Shown: in pieces, positions 25,453-32,481 of the stretch | Layout of the letters: each line of letters starts with the position of its first letter | How positions within the stretch are numbered: the first letter of the stretch is position 1 | Origin: Brotaphodocola catenula | Lineage (GTDB): Bacteria; Bacillota; Clostridia; Lachnospirales; Lachnospiraceae | DNA: 64,000 bases | NCBI GenBank assembly: GCA_020686985.1 | Contig: JAJEPU010000010.1 | Coordinates: forward strand, 19,097 to 83,096 | Direction of reading: 5' to 3' | Position numbers and translations under genes: made by a program | Notes under the pieces: model-generated | Database searches by the model: none | Told to the model about the DNA's origin: nothing | What the model saw: only the letters and a program-made list of their open reading frames with translations

Positions 25453-27642
25453 ATGAGCACAGACGTGAAAAACAACGTAATTAAGCGAAATGGCAAGGAG
25501 GTTATCTTCGACGAAGCCAAGATTGTCAACGCGATTCGGAAGGCTAATCAGAGTGTGGACAAACTTCACCAGATGAACGATTATCAGATCAAGGCGGTTG
25601 CCGACACGATTGCCTCAACGGTTGACAAAGCAACCCATGCGATCAATGTGGAAGACATTCAGGACATGGTCGAGACCGGCATTATGGAGATGCGTGGTTA
25701 TGAGGTGGCACAGAAGTATGTGCGCTACCGCTACAAGAGAGAGCTGACGAGAAAGTCGAACACGACGGACAATGGAATTCTCTCTTTGATCGAGCACATC
25801 AATGAGGAGGTCAAGCAGGAGAACTCCAACAAGAATCCGGTCATTAACTCCACACAGAGAGATTATATGGCAGGAGAGGTCAGTAAGGATTTGAGCCGTC
25901 GCGTTCTGCTCCCGGAGGAGATCGTGCATGCTCATGAGGAGGGAATCATTCACTTCCATGATACGGATTACTATGCCCAAAAAGAGCATAACTGCGACTT
26001 AATCAACCTTGAGGACATGCTTCAGAACGGAACCGTGATCAGTGAGACAATGATCGAGAAGCCTCACAGCTTTTTCACGGCCTGCAACGTGACGACACAA
26101 ATCGTTGCACAGGTGGCGAGCAACCAGTACGGAGGTCAGTCGTTCACTCTGGCTCATCTTGCGCCGTTTGTGGATATCAGCCGTAAGAAACTGCGCAAGA
26201 ACGTGATTGAGGAGCGCAAGGAGTGTGGAGAGTCCCTCGATGAGGCGATTATCGATAAGGTTGTCGAGAGACGTCTGCGAGAGGAGGTCAAGAGCGGAAT
26301 TCAGACGATCCAGTACCAGCTGATCACGCTGATGACCTGTAATGGTCAGGCTCCGTTTGTAACTGTTTTCATGTACCTCGATGAGGTTCCGGAGGGACAG
26401 ACGAGAGATGACCTTGCTCTGATCATCGAGGAAGTGATGATTCAGCGTATGCAGGGTGTCAAGAACGAGAAGGGCGTGTGGATCACCCCGGCATTCCCGA
26501 AGCTGATCTATGTGCTTGACGAGGACAACATCACCGAGGATTCCAAGTATTGGCATCTGACGGAGCTTGCTGCAAAGTGCACTGCAAAGCGCATGGTTCC
26601 GGATTACATTTCCGCAAAGATCATGAAGCAGATGAAGAACGGAAATGTTTACCCGTGTATGGGATGCCGTTCGTTCCTGACCGTTGAGGATTCTCAGCGC
26701 AATGCAGACGGAAGCCACAAATTCTACGGCCGTTTCAACCAGGGTGTTGTGACGATCAATCTGGTTGATGTTGCCTGCTCTTCGGACGGAGATATGGAGA
26801 AGTTCTGGCAGATTCTCGAGGAGCGTCTTGAGCTCTGTCATCGCGCCCTGCGTTGCCGTCATGAGCGTCTTCTCGGAACGATTTCCGATGTTGCCCCGAT
26901 TCTCTGGCAGAACGGAGCACTCGCTCGTTTGAAGAAGGGTGAGACGATCGACAAACTGCTGTTTGACGGTTATTCCACGATCTCTCTTGGCTATGCAGGT
27001 CTTCATGAGATGTGCGTTCGCATGATGGGTAAGTCCCACACCTCCCCGGAGGGCAAGGAATTTGCACTCAAAGTTATGCAGCGCCTCAATGACAAGTGCG
27101 CTGAGTGGAAGAAGGCAGAGAACATCAGCTACTCTGTATACGGCACACCGATGGAGTCCACGACCTACAAGTTTGCAAAGTGCTTACAGAAGCGTTTTGG
27201 CATCATCAAGGGCGTTACCGACAAGAACTACATCACGAACAGCTACCACGTTCATGTGACTGAGGAGATCGATGCATTCAGCAAGCTGAAATTCGAGTCC
27301 GAGTTCCAGAAGCTGTCTCCGGGTGGCGCAATCAGCTACGTTGAGGTTCCGAACATGCAGAACAACATTCCGGCTGTTCTGTCCGTGATGAAGTTCATCT
27401 ATGACAATATCATGTATGCGGAGCTGAACACGAAGAGCGATTACTGTGAGTGTTGTGGTTACGATGGCGAGATCAAGATCGTCGAGGATGAGACCGGTAA
27501 GCTGATCTGGGAGTGCCCGAACTGCGGAAACCACAATCAGGATAAGATGTCCGTTGCCCGCCGTACCTGCGGATATATCGGAACACAGTTCTGGAACCAG
27601 GGACGCACGCAGGAAATCCGTGACCGTGTCCTTCACCTGTAA
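25453..27642 (+). CDS. nrdD: Anaerobic ribonucleoside-triphosphate reductase, large subunit
   Basis: The class III reductase makes deoxynucleotides without oxygen using a glycyl radical. The 729-residue protein starts with an ATP-cone allosteric domain (about residues 8-95, KRNGKEVIFDEAKI). A zinc site is formed by CECCG and CPNCG near the C-terminus. The radical glycine is Gly707 in RRTCGYIG, within the last 25 residues as the family requires. The activating enzyme NrdG, often adjacent, is not present on either side. AGGAGCGGGG precedes the ATG. Tandem NrdR-like boxes lie in the promoter region. It ends before a terminator at 27746. Confidence 0.97.
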   Translation: MSTDVKNNVIKRNGKEVIFDEAKIVNAIRKANQSVDKLHQMNDYQIKAVADTIASTVDKATHAINVEDIQDMVETGIMEMRGYEVAQKYVRYRYKRELTRKSNTTDNGILSLIEHINEEVKQENSNKNPVINSTQRDYMAGEVSKDLSRRVLLPEEIVHAHEEGIIHFHDTDYYAQKEHNCDLINLEDMLQNGTVISETMIEKPHSFFTACNVTTQIVAQVASNQYGGQSFTLAHLAPFVDISRKKLRKNVIEERKECGESLDEAIIDKVVERRLREEVKSGIQTIQYQLITLMTCNGQAPFVTVFMYLDEVPEGQTRDDLALIIEEVMIQRMQGVKNEKGVWITPAFPKLIYVLDEDNITEDSKYWHLTELAAKCTAKRMVPDYISAKIMKQMKNGNVYPCMGCRSFLTVEDSQRNADGSHKFYGRFNQGVVTINLVDVACSSDGDMEKFWQILEERLELCHRALRCRHERLLGTISDVAPILWQNGALARLKKGETIDKLLFDGYSTISLGYAGLHEMCVRMMGKSHTSPEGKEFALKVMQRLNDKCAEWKKAENISYSVYGTPMESTTYKFAKCLQKRFGIIKGVTDKNYITNSYHVHVTEEIDAFSKLKFESEFQKLSPGGAISYVEVPNMQNNIPAVLSVMKFIYDNIMYAELNTKSDYCECCGYDGEIKIVEDETGKLIWECPNCGNHNQDKMSVARRTCGYIGTQFWNQGRTQEIRDRVLHL

Positions 27643-27745
27643 AACGTGTTTTTTTGATGCATAAATGTACATGGATTCAGCTGACAGAACAATTATACAG
27701 TTGATATATTTGAAGAAAATATGAGTGATGGTCAGTGATGGCGAA

Positions 27746-27780
27746 AATGGAGCTTGGCGAAAGTCAGGCTCCATTTTTTT
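27746..27780 (+). terminator. Rho-independent terminator of nrdD
   Basis: AATGGAGC (27746-27753) pairs perfectly with GCTCCATT (27768-27775), followed by a T run to 27780. Confidence 0.88.
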
Positions 27781-27858
27781 ATTACACGGTTTGTTGAAAC
27801 ATGAGGGTGAAAAATATTTTGCAAAGAAATACGTAAGAAAACGGTAAGTTGCTGTTTA

Positions 27859-27888
27859 TTGTCAGATATTAATACGATATATTATAAT
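27859..27888 (+). promoter_or_regulatory. Candidate promoter for the small membrane proteins
   Basis: TTGTCA (27859-27864), an 18-base spacer and TATAAT (27883-27888), about 110 bases before the first ATG. Confidence 0.5.
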
Positions 27889-28000
27889 AATAACAGATAT
27901 AACGGATGGAAATCTTGTTGGCAACTTGGAAGAAAGATGAGATTATGAAACAAAAAGAAGCGCACAAAAAAGGCAGTGGTTTGAATGGAGGTGGAGCATA

Positions 28001-28234
28001 ATGAGTAAAATTTTGATTGCCATGATTGCTATGTTTGCATTGATGGTTTTTCCGGGAGCAGGGATTTGGTCCTTATTGTCCAATGTGCTTGGTGGTGGTG
28101 TCGCAGAATCCTTTTTATATCCTATTTATGGAGGGATTATTCTTTTGGCGGGACTTATAGTTGGATGTACGGTGATTATTTTAGAAGAGATTAAGGCATT
28201 GAAAGAGGAAATTAATCGCGTATCAAATAAATGA
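28001..28234 (+). CDS. Small hydrophobic protein, unknown function
   Basis: I do not recognise this 77-residue protein. It has two hydrophobic stretches, about residues 2-27 (LIAMIAMFALMVFPGAG) and 40-62 (YGGIILLAGLIVGCTVII). It ends in a charged helix, EEIKALKEEINRVSNK, that could form a short coiled coil. GGAGGTGGAG lies just before the ATG, so it is very likely translated. The gene is AT-richer than its neighbours and paired with a second small membrane protein 23 bases downstream. The pair may be a recently acquired accessory unit; membrane location is the only safe statement. Confidence 0.6.
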   Translation: MSKILIAMIAMFALMVFPGAGIWSLLSNVLGGGVAESFLYPIYGGIILLAGLIVGCTVIILEEIKALKEEINRVSNK

Positions 28235-28257
28235 GCAGAGCGTTGTGGAGGTGTGAT

Positions 28258-28503
28258 ATGCGTAGAATCAAAGAAATACTCTTTTCTGAAAATGGGATGA
28301 AAATTGTTAATACGCTATTTTTTCTTTCTGCTATTTTTTATAGAAGCGGGTTGATATTTATTGCCTATTTTGCATGGATTGTGTATCTTTCATTTTGTGT
28401 AAAGCAAGTGGAGTCAAAAGGGAGTAAGGTTATCTATTTTATATTTATGGGAATTGCAAGTATTATGATTATTATGAATTTCTATTTTTTATTACAAGGT
28501 TAA
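28258..28503 (+). CDS. Small membrane protein, unknown function
   Basis: An 81-residue protein from ATG 28258, chosen because GGAGGTG lies at 28247-28253. A basic N-terminus (MRRIKEILFSENG) is followed by hydrophobic segments at about 16-50 (probably two) and 58-79 (IYFIFMGIASIMIIMNFYFLL). I do not recognise a family. It follows the 77-residue membrane protein closely and shares its AT-rich base use. No terminator is obvious, and a family 2 repeat fragment begins about 20 bases after the stop. Confidence 0.6.
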   Translation: MRRIKEILFSENGMKIVNTLFFLSAIFYRSGLIFIAYFAWIVYLSFCVKQVESKGSKVIYFIFMGIASIMIIMNFYFLLQG

Positions 28504-28525
28504 TATACAAGTGATTTAGTTATCC

Positions 28526-28582
28526 ACCACGGCATTATACAGAATTTTCAGTTCAGAAAATTCCGATTCCATGTACAGTAAC
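28526..28582 (-). repeat. Family 2 repeat fragment
   Basis: It matches the end of the copy at 32183-32315, from the ACCACGGCAT region through AGTTCA to GTACAGTAAC. Its hairpin is GAATTTTC (28542-28549), loop AGTTCA, GAAAATTC (28556-28563). The 32-kb copy has GCATTTTC/GAAAATGC, so one base pair has changed on both sides. Confidence 0.75.
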
Positions 28583-28586
28583 TTTT

Positions 28587-28603
28587 GGTCAGCTCTGCTG
28601 ACC
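28587..28603. repeat. GGTCAGC-TCT-GCTGACC hairpin
   Basis: A perfect 7-bp palindromic hairpin directly after the family 2 fragment. Related hairpins are at 54561 (GGTCAG-TTCTG-CTGAC) and 59702 (GTCAGC-AAA-GCTGAC). Confidence 0.55.
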
Positions 28604-28627
28604 GCTTCATCTCATCTTCCAATTGTC

Positions 28628-28656
28628 TTGAGAATCGGTGTGATTTCTGATATATT
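28628..28656 (+). promoter_or_regulatory. Promoter for the alcohol dehydrogenase gene
   Basis: TTGAGA (28628-28633), a 17-base spacer and TATATT (28651-28656) preceded by TGA, an extended -10. It is about 90 bases before the ATG. Confidence 0.6.
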
Positions 28657-28747
28657 CGTATCATGAAGTATTGCAATTACAGGAAAAAAACAAAATAGTC
28701 GCAAAAATAAGTGATAATGACACGAAACGATACGGAGGAGAAGGATC

Positions 28748-29935
28748 ATGTTTGGATTTGGGTATTATTCCCCGACAAAAGTAATCTTTGGAAAGGGTAC
28801 AGAAAATCAGGTGGGGGAACTGATTAAGACGTATGGTGCGAAAAAGGTATTGATCCATTATGGCGGGAAGAGTGCTGTAAAATCAGGTCTGATTGACCGG
28901 GTAAAGGCATCTTTAAAAACATCTGGAGTCGCTTATACGGAGCTGGGCGGAGTTGTGCCGAACCCGCGCTTATCGAAAGTGAGAGAGGGAATTGAGCTTG
29001 GAAAGAGAGAGGACGTTGATTTTATTCTTGCAGTTGGCGGTGGCTCTGTGATTGACTCTGCAAAGGCGATTTCCTATGGGTTGGCAGAGCCACAAAAGAA
29101 TGTCTGGGAGCTTTTTGCAAAGAAACGCAAGGCGGAGAACTTTCTGCCGATTGCGTCCATTTTGACGATCTCGGCAGCGGGAAGTGAGACGAGCAACAGC
29201 TGTGTGATTACCAATGAGGAAACCGGAGAAAAGCGATCCTACAACGACGATATTGCCCGCCCGAAATTTGCGATCATGAACCCGGAGCTGACGATGAGTC
29301 TACCGGATTATCAGACGGAATCTGGCTGTGCGGACATTATGATGCACACGATGGAGAGATATTTTACGCAGGGCGGAAATATGGAGCTCACCGATGAGAT
29401 TGCAGAGGGACTTCTCCGCACAGTGATAAAATGTGCAAAAATTCTTCATCACGATCCGGAAAACTATGAGGCGAGAGCAGAGGTGATGTGGGCAGGAAGC
29501 CTGTCCCACAATGGACTCACAGGTTGCGGGAATGATGGCGGTGATTTTGCGTCTCATATGCTGGAACACGAAATGGGCGGAATGTTTGATGTAACACACG
29601 GTGCCGGTCTTTCCGCGATCTGGCCGAGCTGGGCAAGATATGTCTATAAAAATTGCTTGCCGAGATTTGTGCGCTATGCAACTCAGGTGATGGGAGTCAC
29701 CCCAGAGGATACCGATGAAAAAACTGCGCTCAAGGGAATTGAAGCGATGGAAGATTTTTACCGCGAGATAGGAATGCCGGTCAACTTTAAAGAACTTGGG
29801 ATCGCGCCGACGGATGAGCAGATCAGGGAGATGGCGGAGTCCTGTGTGAGAGCAACAGGCGGTCATAAAGGATCGGCGAAGGTTCTCTATTTAGAAGATA
29901 TGATTGCGATTTATCGCATGGCAAATCAGGCATAA
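28748..29935 (+). CDS. Iron-containing alcohol dehydrogenase, butanol dehydrogenase type
   Basis: A 395-residue group III alcohol dehydrogenase that reduces aldehydes such as butanal with NAD(P)H at the end of fermentation. It begins MFGFGYYSPTKVIFGKGTE, the hallmark of the BdhA/YqhD branch. The nucleotide-binding block is LAVGGGSVIDSAKAI. The metal ligands lie in ADIMMHTMERYF (Asp and His), ASHMLEHEMGG and DVTHGAGLS. A GGAGAAGGA site precedes the ATG, and it has its own extended -10 promoter. The following 160 bases contain a large hairpin at 30003-30056. The physiological substrate is inferred from family only. Confidence 0.92.
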   Translation: MFGFGYYSPTKVIFGKGTENQVGELIKTYGAKKVLIHYGGKSAVKSGLIDRVKASLKTSGVAYTELGGVVPNPRLSKVREGIELGKREDVDFILAVGGGSVIDSAKAISYGLAEPQKNVWELFAKKRKAENFLPIASILTISAAGSETSNSCVITNEETGEKRSYNDDIARPKFAIMNPELTMSLPDYQTESGCADIMMHTMERYFTQGGNMELTDEIAEGLLRTVIKCAKILHHDPENYEARAEVMWAGSLSHNGLTGCGNDGGDFASHMLEHEMGGMFDVTHGAGLSAIWPSWARYVYKNCLPRFVRYATQVMGVTPEDTDEKTALKGIEAMEDFYREIGMPVNFKELGIAPTDEQIREMAESCVRATGGHKGSAKVLYLEDMIAIYRMANQA

Positions 29936-30002
29936 TGGATTTAACACGCCGTGAGCAAGAAATTCCCCTGATTGCCTTCTGATTGATTCAAATTGGGTAG
30001 AT

Positions 30003-30056
30003 CGGTGAGATTGCTGGGAGACGACTCTCGTTGCGATCTCAGAGACCATAGCACCG
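30003..30056 (+). other. Large imperfect hairpin before the M20 gene
   Basis: TGAGAT-T-GC (30006-30014) pairs with GC-G-ATCTCA (30033-30041), and GAGA (30018-30021) pairs with TCTC (30026-30029). Outer CGGTG and CACCG may close the structure. It lies between bdhA and the M20 gene; it could be a leader element or a processing site. Confidence 0.4.
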
Positions 30057-30101
30057 TTGTAAGTTGAGTTACATATTTAGGTAAATGGGGCGAAAAGAAA
30101 T

Positions 30102-30953
30102 ATGGAAAGAGACTGGAAGGAATTGTTCCGCTGGTTTCATCGACATCCGGAAATCGGTTTTCAGGAGCATGAGACGACTGCAAAAATCCGTGAGATTTTA
30201 AAGAAAGAGGGACTTACTCTGCATCCAATTGAGCTAGAGACGGGTGTCATTGCGGTAGTGGAAGGCAAGAAGCCCGGGAGTACAAATGGGAAAATAATCT
30301 GCCTTCGTGCGGACATCGACGCACTTCCGATCGAGGAAAAGACGGATCTTCCCTATGCATCGGAGTACCCGGGATGTATGCACGCCTACGGTCACGATTT
30401 TCACACGACAGTGGCGCTTAAAACAGCTTCGCTTCTAAACAGAAGGAAGGAAAATTTAGAGGAAACGATTTATTTTGTCTTTCAGCCCGCCGAGGAAGTC
30501 GCCAGTGGCGCAGAATATGTGCGAAAAAATGGAAATCTGCCCGAATATTCGGAGGTTTTCGGCTTTCATGTGGAGCCAACCCTTCGACCGGGGCAGGTAT
30601 CGATCCAGCCGGGCAGTGTGATGGCAGCAGTAGATGGATTTCGGATTGATATCCGTGGAAAGGGGACTCATGGAGCGACTCCGCAGTTGGGAGTCAATCC
30701 GATCACCACAGCCGTTTCTGTGGTGGAGAAACTTGGGCGTGTTGTTTCAGAGCAGTTGAGTCCGCTCCATGCAGGTGTCGTTAGCGTGACGCATCTTGAA
30801 GGTGGAGCAACCTGGAATGTGATTCCGGAAACTGCGTTTTATGATACAAGGAAGATCAGAAATTATCTGGTCTTCTTTTTGGTATCACCAGTTTACAGCT
30901 TTATAAATGGTAGACTTGTTGGTAAGCCAGCTGTTTTAACGCCTCTATCATAG
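30102..30953 (+). pseudogene. M20 amidohydrolase, 3' end lost to an IS element
   Basis: The frame encodes the first about 245 residues of an M20D-type amidohydrolase (hippurate or N-acyl-amino-acid hydrolase group, normally about 390 residues). Metal-binding blocks CMHAYGHDFHTT and QPAEEVASGAE are intact. Family similarity runs to GGATWNVIPETAF near 30840. The frame then continues for about 35 residues of unrelated sequence into the IS4-family element. No remainder of the gene is found on the other side of the element. The protein lacks the end of its dimerisation domain and the last metal ligand, so it is almost surely inactive. An alternative, a deletion removing the 3' half after insertion, fits equally well. 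Confidence 0.82.
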
Positions 30954-32182
30954 CATTTGATTTTATGTGTATTTCGATATTTTTCACGAAAGTGGCAAAA
31001 AATATCTGACTGCGAATACCCTGACTTAATTCAAAACGAAACTCCTGTACGCTTTTTGTGCGATACTCAGAAAAATGTTCGTTCTGATAGGGCAGAATCT
31101 TCATAGCACAGTAACTGATATTAATCAGATTGACCAGCAGTTCAATTCCTTTGCAGCTCCGCACCATGTAGTTACAAAAAGACCAGAAAGTTTTTTGTTC
31201 ATAGTAGCTTGTTTCAATATTCCAGCGAAACGAATACAGTAACAGTGGAAGATATTTCATCCAGTCACTGTCAGTCTGATTTCGTGGTGCTTTTTCCTGA
31301 CAGGCGCAAAAAATCGGCAGATTTTCCGGGAAAACTGTACTGAAAAACAATCTTTTTGTACCATGCTGTTTTTGGGTATTAGTGACATACGCAAGGACTT
31401 CCCTGTTGCCGAAAATCCTTGTCAGAACCCGGCGGACACTGGTATAGTAATTGCCAATCGTTTCATCTGAAAAAGTAAAATCTGTTTCAACCGAAAGACG
31501 TTTTCCATGTTTGACAGGACGTCCCCGGTGACCGGTTCGTTCAGGTGTAAGATCATACATGACAGAATCAATCCTTGCATTACCGATCAGATCCAGATTT
31601 GGATATTCGTCAACAATAGACACCAGATTTTGTTTTGTATACCAACTGTCACAAAGAACGATGACATGTTCCTTGTTGTGAAATTCAGGCATAATCTGCC
31701 GGATCATGGAGGCTGCCAGTTCCAGTTTGGATTCTTTTTTCTGCCACATACGATAGCCCAGAGGAACGGAAAGATAAGATACCTTATCCCCATTCCAGAC
31801 GGGTACACAGAGCATGATGCTCACAAAGCAGTGCCTATTCAGATAGTTGGAACCGTTGTGTGTGGCATGATCAAATAGTTTTGAAACATTTTCAAATTTT
31901 GTGCCAAACTTTGGTACCATCGTATCGTCAACACACAGAAATACCGGTTGTGTCTGTAAGGAATCTGGTATCAACTTTAATGCAATCCGGGCAGTGGTAT
32001 TCATAAATCTGGAATAATCAACCTTTGCATAGGAGCATGCATAATAAAATGCAGTTAATGATTTTTCCGTTATTCCGGATAAAAAATGCCCATACAGAAA
32101 CCGGATGGAATGTGCCGATTCCAATGCCAGTATGGATAGTATCAGCAGAAACAGAGTATCTGCTGTTGGAACAGAAAAAGTT
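30846..32182 (-). mobile_element. IS4-family insertion sequence, right end apparently lost
   Basis: Left edge is set where M20 similarity stops (about 30843), right edge where a family 2 repeat begins (32183). I could not find convincing terminal inverted repeats or a target duplication. The transposase frame stays open upstream of its TTG but has no ATG or GTG before it meets the repeat. This suggests the right end was replaced or deleted. Confidence 0.7.
30901..32124 (-). CDS. IS4-family DDE transposase, probably N-terminally truncated
   Basis: A 407-residue transposase. The catalytic residues are Asp in VDDTMVPK, Asp in LCDSWYT and Glu in YSFRWNIETSYYEQK. That last block is exactly the Y-(2)-R-(3)-E-(6)-K signature of IS4-group enzymes. 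The only start available is TTG at 32124. The frame is open for about 20 more codons upstream (SVPTADTLFLLILSILAL), and this text looks like genuine transposase N-terminus, so the true start seems lost at the junction with the family 2 repeat. The enzyme may no longer be made or may be inactive. Orientation is opposite to the M20 gene it interrupts. Confidence 0.88.
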   Translation of the reverse strand: MESAHSIRFLYGHFLSGITEKSLTAFYYACSYAKVDYSRFMNTTARIALKLIPDSLQTQPVFLCVDDTMVPKFGTKFENVSKLFDHATHNGSNYLNRHCFVSIMLCVPVWNGDKVSYLSVPLGYRMWQKKESKLELAASMIRQIMPEFHNKEHVIVLCDSWYTKQNLVSIVDEYPNLDLIGNARIDSVMYDLTPERTGHRGRPVKHGKRLSVETDFTFSDETIGNYYTSVRRVLTRIFGNREVLAYVTNTQKQHGTKRLFFSTVFPENLPIFCACQEKAPRNQTDSDWMKYLPLLLYSFRWNIETSYYEQKTFWSFCNYMVRSCKGIELLVNLINISYCAMKILPYQNEHFSEYRTKSVQEFRFELSQGIRSQIFFATFVKNIEIHIKSNAMIEALKQLAYQQVYHL

Positions 32183-32315
32183 GTTACTGTTCACGCATTG
32201 CGCAAACAGCAACGGATTTTGCCGATGCTTCGCATTCCAAATCGGCAAAATCTGCTACTACCACTGTATCATACGGCATTTTCAGTTCAGAAAATGCCTA
32301 CCCGTGTACAGTAAC
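32183..32315 (-). repeat. Family 2 structured intergenic repeat, copy 2
   Basis: 133 bp from GTTACTGT (32183-32190) to ACAGTAAC (32308-32315), perfect 8-bp inverted ends. It is the reverse complement of the copy at 10344-10474 with high identity. Internal hairpins are GATTTTGCCGA with TCGGCAAAATC and GCATTTTC (32276-32283), loop AGTTCA, GAAAATGC (32290-32297). Its left end abuts the IS element. Confidence 0.87.
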
Positions 32316-32353
32316 TGAAAAGAAAAACCACGGGAAGAAAGAAATGGGATTCC

Positions 32354-32382
32354 TTGCACCTGCGTGGAATAAATGGTATAAT
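32354..32382 (+). promoter_or_regulatory. Promoter of the second glycan cluster
   Basis: TTGCAC (32354-32359), a 17-base spacer and TATAAT (32377-32382) with TGG just before it (extended -10). It lies 100 bases before the ABC ATPase gene. Confidence 0.8.
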
Positions 32383-32398
32383 GCTCCTCGAAGTAGGA

Positions 32399-32457
32399 AG
32401 CGTGTGCCGGAATTGGTATTTGAGAGCTGAATGTAAGCTCTGCATTTTCTGGCACGC
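32399..32457 (+). promoter_or_regulatory. Structured 5' leader hairpin of the ABC ATPase gene
   Basis: GCGTG then, after a TG bulge, CCGGAA pair with TTCTGG and CACGC at the far side. An inner stem AGAGCT/AGCTCT closes around GAATGTA. The hairpin fills nearly the whole leader and ends about 25 bases before the ATG. It is not followed by T, so it is not a terminator; it may protect the mRNA or regulate translation. Confidence 0.45.
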
Positions 32458-32481
32458 TCGAGAGAAACGAAAGGAAATTTC

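Larger units (their letters stand above)
27643..28000. other. 358-base intergenic region after nrdD
   Basis: It holds the likely nrdD terminator and an AT-rich promoter region for the two small membrane proteins. No other gene is visible. Confidence 0.55.
32125..32481. other. 357-base gap: IS remnant, family 2 repeat, promoter and leader
   Basis: From left: upstream remnant of the transposase frame, family 2 copy 2 (32183-32315), an extended -10 promoter (32354-32382) and a structured leader (32399-32457) ahead of the ABC ATPase gene. Confidence 0.65.

Noticed and set aside
26000..27039. 346-codon minus-strand frame inside nrdD
   Set aside because: Antisense to a conserved reductase, with no motif of its own.
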